The notes beneath the pieces were generated by a model. That model did no database searches. It worked only from the letters and a program-made list of their open reading frames with translations, and was not told where the DNA came from. From CAMPJM01 sp964440915 (lineage in GTDB: Bacteria > Bacteroidota > Bacteroidia > Cytophagales > Cyclobacteriaceae), in assembly GCA_964440915.1 (NCBI GenBank), contig CAYTTV010000096.1, positions 1 to 8,684 on the forward strand: a DNA stretch of 8,684 bases, in the 5' to 3' direction. Shown here piece after piece: positions 5,919 to 8,684 of this stretch; positions within the stretch are counted from its first letter, which is position 1, and every line of letters starts with the position of its first letter. The position numbers were made by a program, and so were the translations under genes.

Positions 5919-6866
5919 ATGCATTTGGAATTTGAAAAACCTATAGTGGAGCTGGAAGAAAAGTTGGTGGACATGAAGCAACTCGCTGAAAATAGTAAAG
6001 TTGATGTCAGCGCCGCTATTCAATCTCTTGAAGAAAAAATAAAACTTCTGAAGGAAGAAACCTTTAGTAATCTAACAAGATGGCAAAAGGTGCAGCTCTC
6101 CAGGCACCCCGACAGGCCCTATACCTTGGATTATATATATGAGATAAGTGATGAGTTTATCGAACTCCATGGCGACCGTAACGTGGGCGATGACAAGGCA
6201 ATGGTAGGAGGATTTGGTATGGTGGGGAAACAAAGTGTCATGTTCATTGGGCAACAAAAAGGTAGAAATACCAAACAACGTCAGTCCAGAAACTTTGGCA
6301 TGGCAAACCCTGAAGGATATAGAAAGGCGTTGCGCCTGATGAAATTGGCCGAGAAGTTCAACAAACCCATCGTTACCTTAATTGATACGCCTGGAGCATA
6401 TCCAGGCATAGAAGCAGAGGAGAGGGGCCAAGGAGAGGCCATAGCAAGAAACTTGAAAGAAATGTTTATGCTAAAAGTGCCCATTATTTGTATCATCATT
6501 GGTGAAGGAGCTTCCGGTGGAGCGTTGGGCATTGGCATTGGCGATAAAGTATTGATGCTTGAAAACACTTGGTATTCCGTCATCTCTCCTGAATCTTGTT
6601 CATCCATACTTTGGCGGAGCTGGGAGTATAAAGAGCAGGCTGCCGAAGCATTGAAACTGACTGCTAATGATATGTTGAAGTTTAAGTTGATTGACGGGAT
6701 TATTAAAGAACCTTTGGGGGGCGCACATATCGATATGAAAGGCATGAGCACTGAGATCAAGAAAGTGATCCTTCAAAATATAAAAGACCTTAAAAAGCTT
6801 CCTATAGAAAAAATGATTGAAAAGCGCATTGATAAATTTTCTTCAATGGGTGTTGTACAGGACTAA
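5919..6866 (+). CDS. accA: Acetyl-CoA carboxylase carboxyltransferase subunit alpha
   Basis: AccA pairs with AccD as an A2D2 tetramer. The tetramer moves the carboxyl group from carboxybiotin on AccB to acetyl-CoA, giving malonyl-CoA for fatty-acid synthesis in the cytoplasm. The 315 residues cover the whole family. The N-terminus LEFEKPIVELEEKL (3-16) is canonical and fixes the start. A coiled-coil segment runs to about residue 50, followed by the crotonase-fold domain with DTPGAYPG (156-163), EERGQGEAIARNL (167-179), the oxyanion-loop GEGASGGAL (195-203), and PESCSSILWR (224-233). Nothing is missing or unusual. accD is not in the window, as is common, because accA often stands alone. A strong terminator follows 20 nt after the stop codon. 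Confidence 0.98.
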   Translation: MHLEFEKPIVELEEKLVDMKQLAENSKVDVSAAIQSLEEKIKLLKEETFSNLTRWQKVQLSRHPDRPYTLDYIYEISDEFIELHGDRNVGDDKAMVGGFGMVGKQSVMFIGQQKGRNTKQRQSRNFGMANPEGYRKALRLMKLAEKFNKPIVTLIDTPGAYPGIEAEERGQGEAIARNLKEMFMLKVPIICIIIGEGASGGALGIGIGDKVLMLENTWYSVISPESCSSILWRSWEYKEQAAEALKLTANDMLKFKLIDGIIKEPLGGAHIDMKGMSTEIKKVILQNIKDLKKLPIEKMIEKRIDKFSSMGVVQD

Positions 6867-6886
6867 GCAGGGGTCATGGATATCAT

Positions 6887-6930
6887 AAAGAGACCACAAT
6901 GTTACTACAGGTAATGTGTGGTCTTTTTTT
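6887..6930 (+). terminator. Rho-independent terminator of accA
   Basis: AGACCACA (6891-6898) pairs perfectly with TGTGGTCT (6917-6924). An inner stem, GTTAC (6901-6905) with GTAAT (6911-6915, one G-T wobble), continues the hairpin. A run of seven T follows (6924-6930), and flanking A/T bases extend the base. It lies 20-64 nt past the accA stop codon and closes the rightward set of genes. Confidence 0.9.
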
Positions 6931-7018
6931 AAGATGCATTTTGTCAAATGAAGACCAATTACCATAAGTATAGGGAAGAACTCTCGATAATAATGAGAAC
7001 CGACTTATTTGACAAGAA

Positions 7019-7046
7019 ACAAAAGGTGGTCATATCCACTTTTTGT
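7019..7046. other. Hairpin in the leader region of the metallo-hydrolase gene
   Basis: An 11-pair stem (one G-T wobble) forms between 7019-7029 and 7036-7046 around the loop TCATAT. The GGTGG/CCAC core is followed by five T (7040-7044), so it has a weak terminator-like shape in both directions. It lies 28 nt before the ATG at 7074 and, since accA already has a terminator, may act in the leader of the next gene or simply be a backup terminator. Confidence 0.45.
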
Positions 7047-7073
7047 ACAGTATAACTCCCTAAATACTTTTCT

Positions 7074-7916
7074 ATGAAACTGCACATAATCAATACAGGA
7101 TTTTTCAAACTCGACGGAGGTGCCATGTTTGGCGTTGTGCCTAAATCAATATGGCAGAGAACTAATCCCGCAGACGAACGCAATCTTTGCACATGGGCCA
7201 TGAGATGCCTTTTGATAGAGGACGGCAATCAACTCATCTTAATTGATAATGGTATGGGTGACAAACAGGATGAAAATTTCTTGCGCCACTATTATCTTCA
7301 TGGAGACGACTCCCTACAGTCTTCATTAAAAAAAGCAGGATTTAGTACCAGTGATGTCACAGACATGTTTCTCACACACCTACATTTCGATCACTGTGGG
7401 GGCGGGGTCAGGTATAACGAAAAAGGTGGACTGGAAATGGTTTTCAAAAATGCCCACTATTGGACTAATAAGGCGCACTGGGAATGGGCCACTCAGCCCA
7501 ATGCCAGAGAGAAAGCAAGCTTTCTTAAAGAAAACATTCTGCCTATGGAAGAAAGCGGCCAACTCAATTTTATGCCTTCTAACGCTTCCTCACCATTTCA
7601 GGCTTTCGACATCATCTTTGCTAATGGCCACACTGAAAAGCAGATGCTACCGAAGATCAAATACAAGGATAAGACAATTGTGTTTGTGGCAGACCTGCTA
7701 CCTTCTGTAGGACACATTCCACTTCCCTACGTAATGGGTTACGACACCAGGCCACTGCTGACATTGGAGGAGAAGGCAAAATTCTTAGACGAGGCGGTAA
7801 AAAATAACTATATCTTGTTTTTTGAGCATGATCCTGTAAATGAGTGCTGCACAGTAAAGCAAACAGAAAAGGGCGTAAGAGTGGATGAGGTTTTTAAGTT
7901 GGATGAAGTAGTTTAG
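7074..7916 (+). CDS. Metallo-beta-lactamase-fold hydrolase (lactonase-like subgroup)
   Basis: The 280-residue cytoplasmic protein, with no signal peptide, has a complete dinuclear metal site: the HLHFDH motif giving His102, His104, Asp106 and His107, then His186 (NGHTEKQ), bridging Asp207 (FVADLLP) and His252 (FEHDP). The N-terminal block GAMFGVVPKSIW (17-28) and LILIDNGMGD (54-63) place it in a Bacteroidota group of MBL-fold proteins with the overall plan of N-acyl-homoserine-lactone lactonases. Substrate cannot be told from sequence: a lactone, a thioester or another ester are all possible. The start at 7074 agrees with the usual N-terminus of this group. It stands between the accA terminator and the acyltransferase gene. 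No operon partner defines its role. Confidence 0.88.
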   Translation: MKLHIINTGFFKLDGGAMFGVVPKSIWQRTNPADERNLCTWAMRCLLIEDGNQLILIDNGMGDKQDENFLRHYYLHGDDSLQSSLKKAGFSTSDVTDMFLTHLHFDHCGGGVRYNEKGGLEMVFKNAHYWTNKAHWEWATQPNAREKASFLKENILPMEESGQLNFMPSNASSPFQAFDIIFANGHTEKQMLPKIKYKDKTIVFVADLLPSVGHIPLPYVMGYDTRPLLTLEEKAKFLDEAVKNNYILFFEHDPVNECCTVKQTEKGVRVDEVFKLDEVV

Positions 7917-7927
7917 GAAAGGGAGAG

Positions 7928-8036
7928 TTTTGAATTTTAAATTTTGAATAAAGGAAAGCAGGGTATGGGAGATACTTTGAATAAAATCTCATATCTAACA
8001 TCTTTTGTCAATAGTCTTATATCTAGAATCTAAAAT
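7928..8036. other. AT-rich intergenic region with short imperfect repeats
   Basis: The 120-bp gap between the hydrolase and acyltransferase genes is made largely of short recurring words. TTTTGAA occurs at 7928 and 7942. TTTGAATAAA occurs at 7943-7952 and 7976-7985. ATATCTA occurs at 7991-7997 and 8019-8025, followed by AATCTAA at 8027-8033. No coding potential or clear terminator is seen. The pattern resembles degenerate dispersed intergenic repeats of Bacteroidota, an impression that needs a genome-wide comparison. Confidence 0.4.
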
Positions 8037-8600
8037 ATGATCAAACAAATAGCAAAGCTGGTTTTTAAAATAACAGGTTGGAAACAAGTGGGCACCTACC
8101 CAAAGGAGTTGAAAAAAGCAGTAATGATCGCTGCCCCTCATACGAGTAACTGGGATTTATTTTATGCAAGGGCAGCATTTTTTATTATGGACATACCCGT
8201 TAGGTTTACCATAAAAAAAGAAAGCATGGTGGGGCCATTAGGGCTTCTTTTGAAATGGCTTGGTGCTATCCCCATCGACAGAAAGAGAAAGACTGGTACA
8301 CTGAACAAGAAAAACAACTTGGTGAATGCCATGATAGACCTGTTTGATCGGGATGAACTTGTTATTCTCATTACACCCGAAGGCACGCGTGAATACGCCC
8401 CCAAATGGAAAAGTGGTTTCTACCATGTGGCCTTGGGCGCTAATGTTCCGATTGTTCTGGGATACCTCGATTATAAACAAAAACATGCTGGAGTAGGTCC
8501 CATCATTTATCCTACCGGAAATTATGAGGAGGACCTAGAGAAAATATTAGACTTCTATAGAACCAAAACAGGCAGGCATCCTGAAAAGGGAGTTAGATAG
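8037..8600 (+). CDS. PlsC-type (LPLAT superfamily) acyltransferase
   Basis: The 187-residue protein carries the acyltransferase blocks in order: HTSNWD (35-40), the catalytic His-x4-Asp; GAIPIDRK (76-83); and ITPEGTREY (112-120), the acceptor-phosphate PEGTR block. A KWKSGFYHVAL segment follows (123-133). These identify the glycerol-3-phosphate/lysophospholipid acyltransferase superfamily. It is shorter than a typical PlsC of about 240 residues and has no obvious N-terminal membrane helix, so it is probably peripheral at the membrane. The acceptor is not determined. Lysophosphatidic acid is possible, but short Bacteroidota members may act on amino-acid lipids or other lysolipids. No Shine-Dalgarno is visible. 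The preceding 120 bp is repeat-like, and nothing resembling a terminator follows before the window ends. Confidence 0.9.
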   Translation: MIKQIAKLVFKITGWKQVGTYPKELKKAVMIAAPHTSNWDLFYARAAFFIMDIPVRFTIKKESMVGPLGLLLKWLGAIPIDRKRKTGTLNKKNNLVNAMIDLFDRDELVILITPEGTREYAPKWKSGFYHVALGANVPIVLGYLDYKQKHAGVGPIIYPTGNYEEDLEKILDFYRTKTGRHPEKGVR

Positions 8601-8652
8601 TTAGAATAATCTTAAATGTTAAATATTGAGTTGAAGTGGGAAGTGGGAAAAG

Positions 8653-8684
8653 TTTCACGCAGGGGTGCAAAGATGAACGCAAAG
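8653..8684. repeat. Partial dispersed intergenic repeat cut by the window edge
   Basis: The last 32 bases begin TTTCACGCAGGGG and continue with related units TGCAAAG and CGCAAAG. This resembles the widely scattered CACGCAGAGGCGCAAAGACGCAAAG-like intergenic repeats known from many bacterial genomes. It is preceded by a small tandem, GAAGTGGG-AAGTGGG (8633-8647). The element continues beyond the window, so its extent cannot be judged. Confidence 0.5.

Noticed and set aside
6281..6760. Long open frame (159 codons) on the minus strand opposite accA
   Set aside because: It is antisense to strongly conserved accA codons and encodes no recognisable protein. It is a shadow frame.
7042..7072. Promoter-like TTTG, 19-bp spacer, TACTTTTC before the metallo-hydrolase
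   Set aside because: Spacing is ideal, but the -7 match ends 1 nt before the ATG, so transcription would start inside the gene. The conserved N-terminus requires the 7074 start.

Overview
The window most likely comes from a Bacteroidota chromosome, probably of the Cytophagales type. The reasons are a Porin_10-type outer-membrane protein specific to that phylum, an LpxK with the DDAYQHR variant motif, almost no Shine-Dalgarno sequences, and several exact matches to the Bacteroidota -7 promoter element TAnnTTTG. The lineage below phylum is an inference from protein style, not from a marker gene. Eight genes are confidently typed and one small gene is of unknown function. No CDS is cut by either window edge.

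Layout: positions 1-517 hold no gene. They carry two copies of a structured repeat of about 82 bp flanking 242 bp of non-coding sequence, then a strong terminator that serves the leftward gene beside it. Two leftward genes follow: a small secreted Glu/Ala/Lys-rich protein (518-781) and the zinc-ribbon protein YjdM/PhnA (991-1332). The divergent gap 1333-1504 contains an FNR/CRP-like palindrome. Rightward from 1505 run lpxK (lipid A 4'-kinase), an outer-membrane porin-like protein that starts 2 nt after lpxK on a non-ATG codon, miaE (tRNA ms2i6A37 hydroxylase), a LOG-family phosphoribohydrolase, and accA (acetyl-CoA carboxylase alpha chain) closed by a clear terminator. After the terminator come a metallo-beta-lactamase-fold hydrolase and a small PlsC-type acyltransferase. 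The window ends inside what looks like a dispersed intergenic repeat.

How the genes fit together: lpxK, the porin, accA and the acyltransferase all concern the cell envelope or lipid synthesis. The most suggestive pair is miaE-LOG. MiaE makes the cis-zeatin-type modification on tRNA, and LOG enzymes release free cytokinin bases from cytokinin nucleotides such as those produced by tRNA turnover. Their adjacency suggests a tRNA-derived cytokinin or modified-nucleotide salvage module, but this is inference from family knowledge and position only. There is no CRISPR array, transposase, prophage or toxin-antitoxin signature. Most of the window is ordinary core chromosome, and the least explained parts are the repeats at the two ends.
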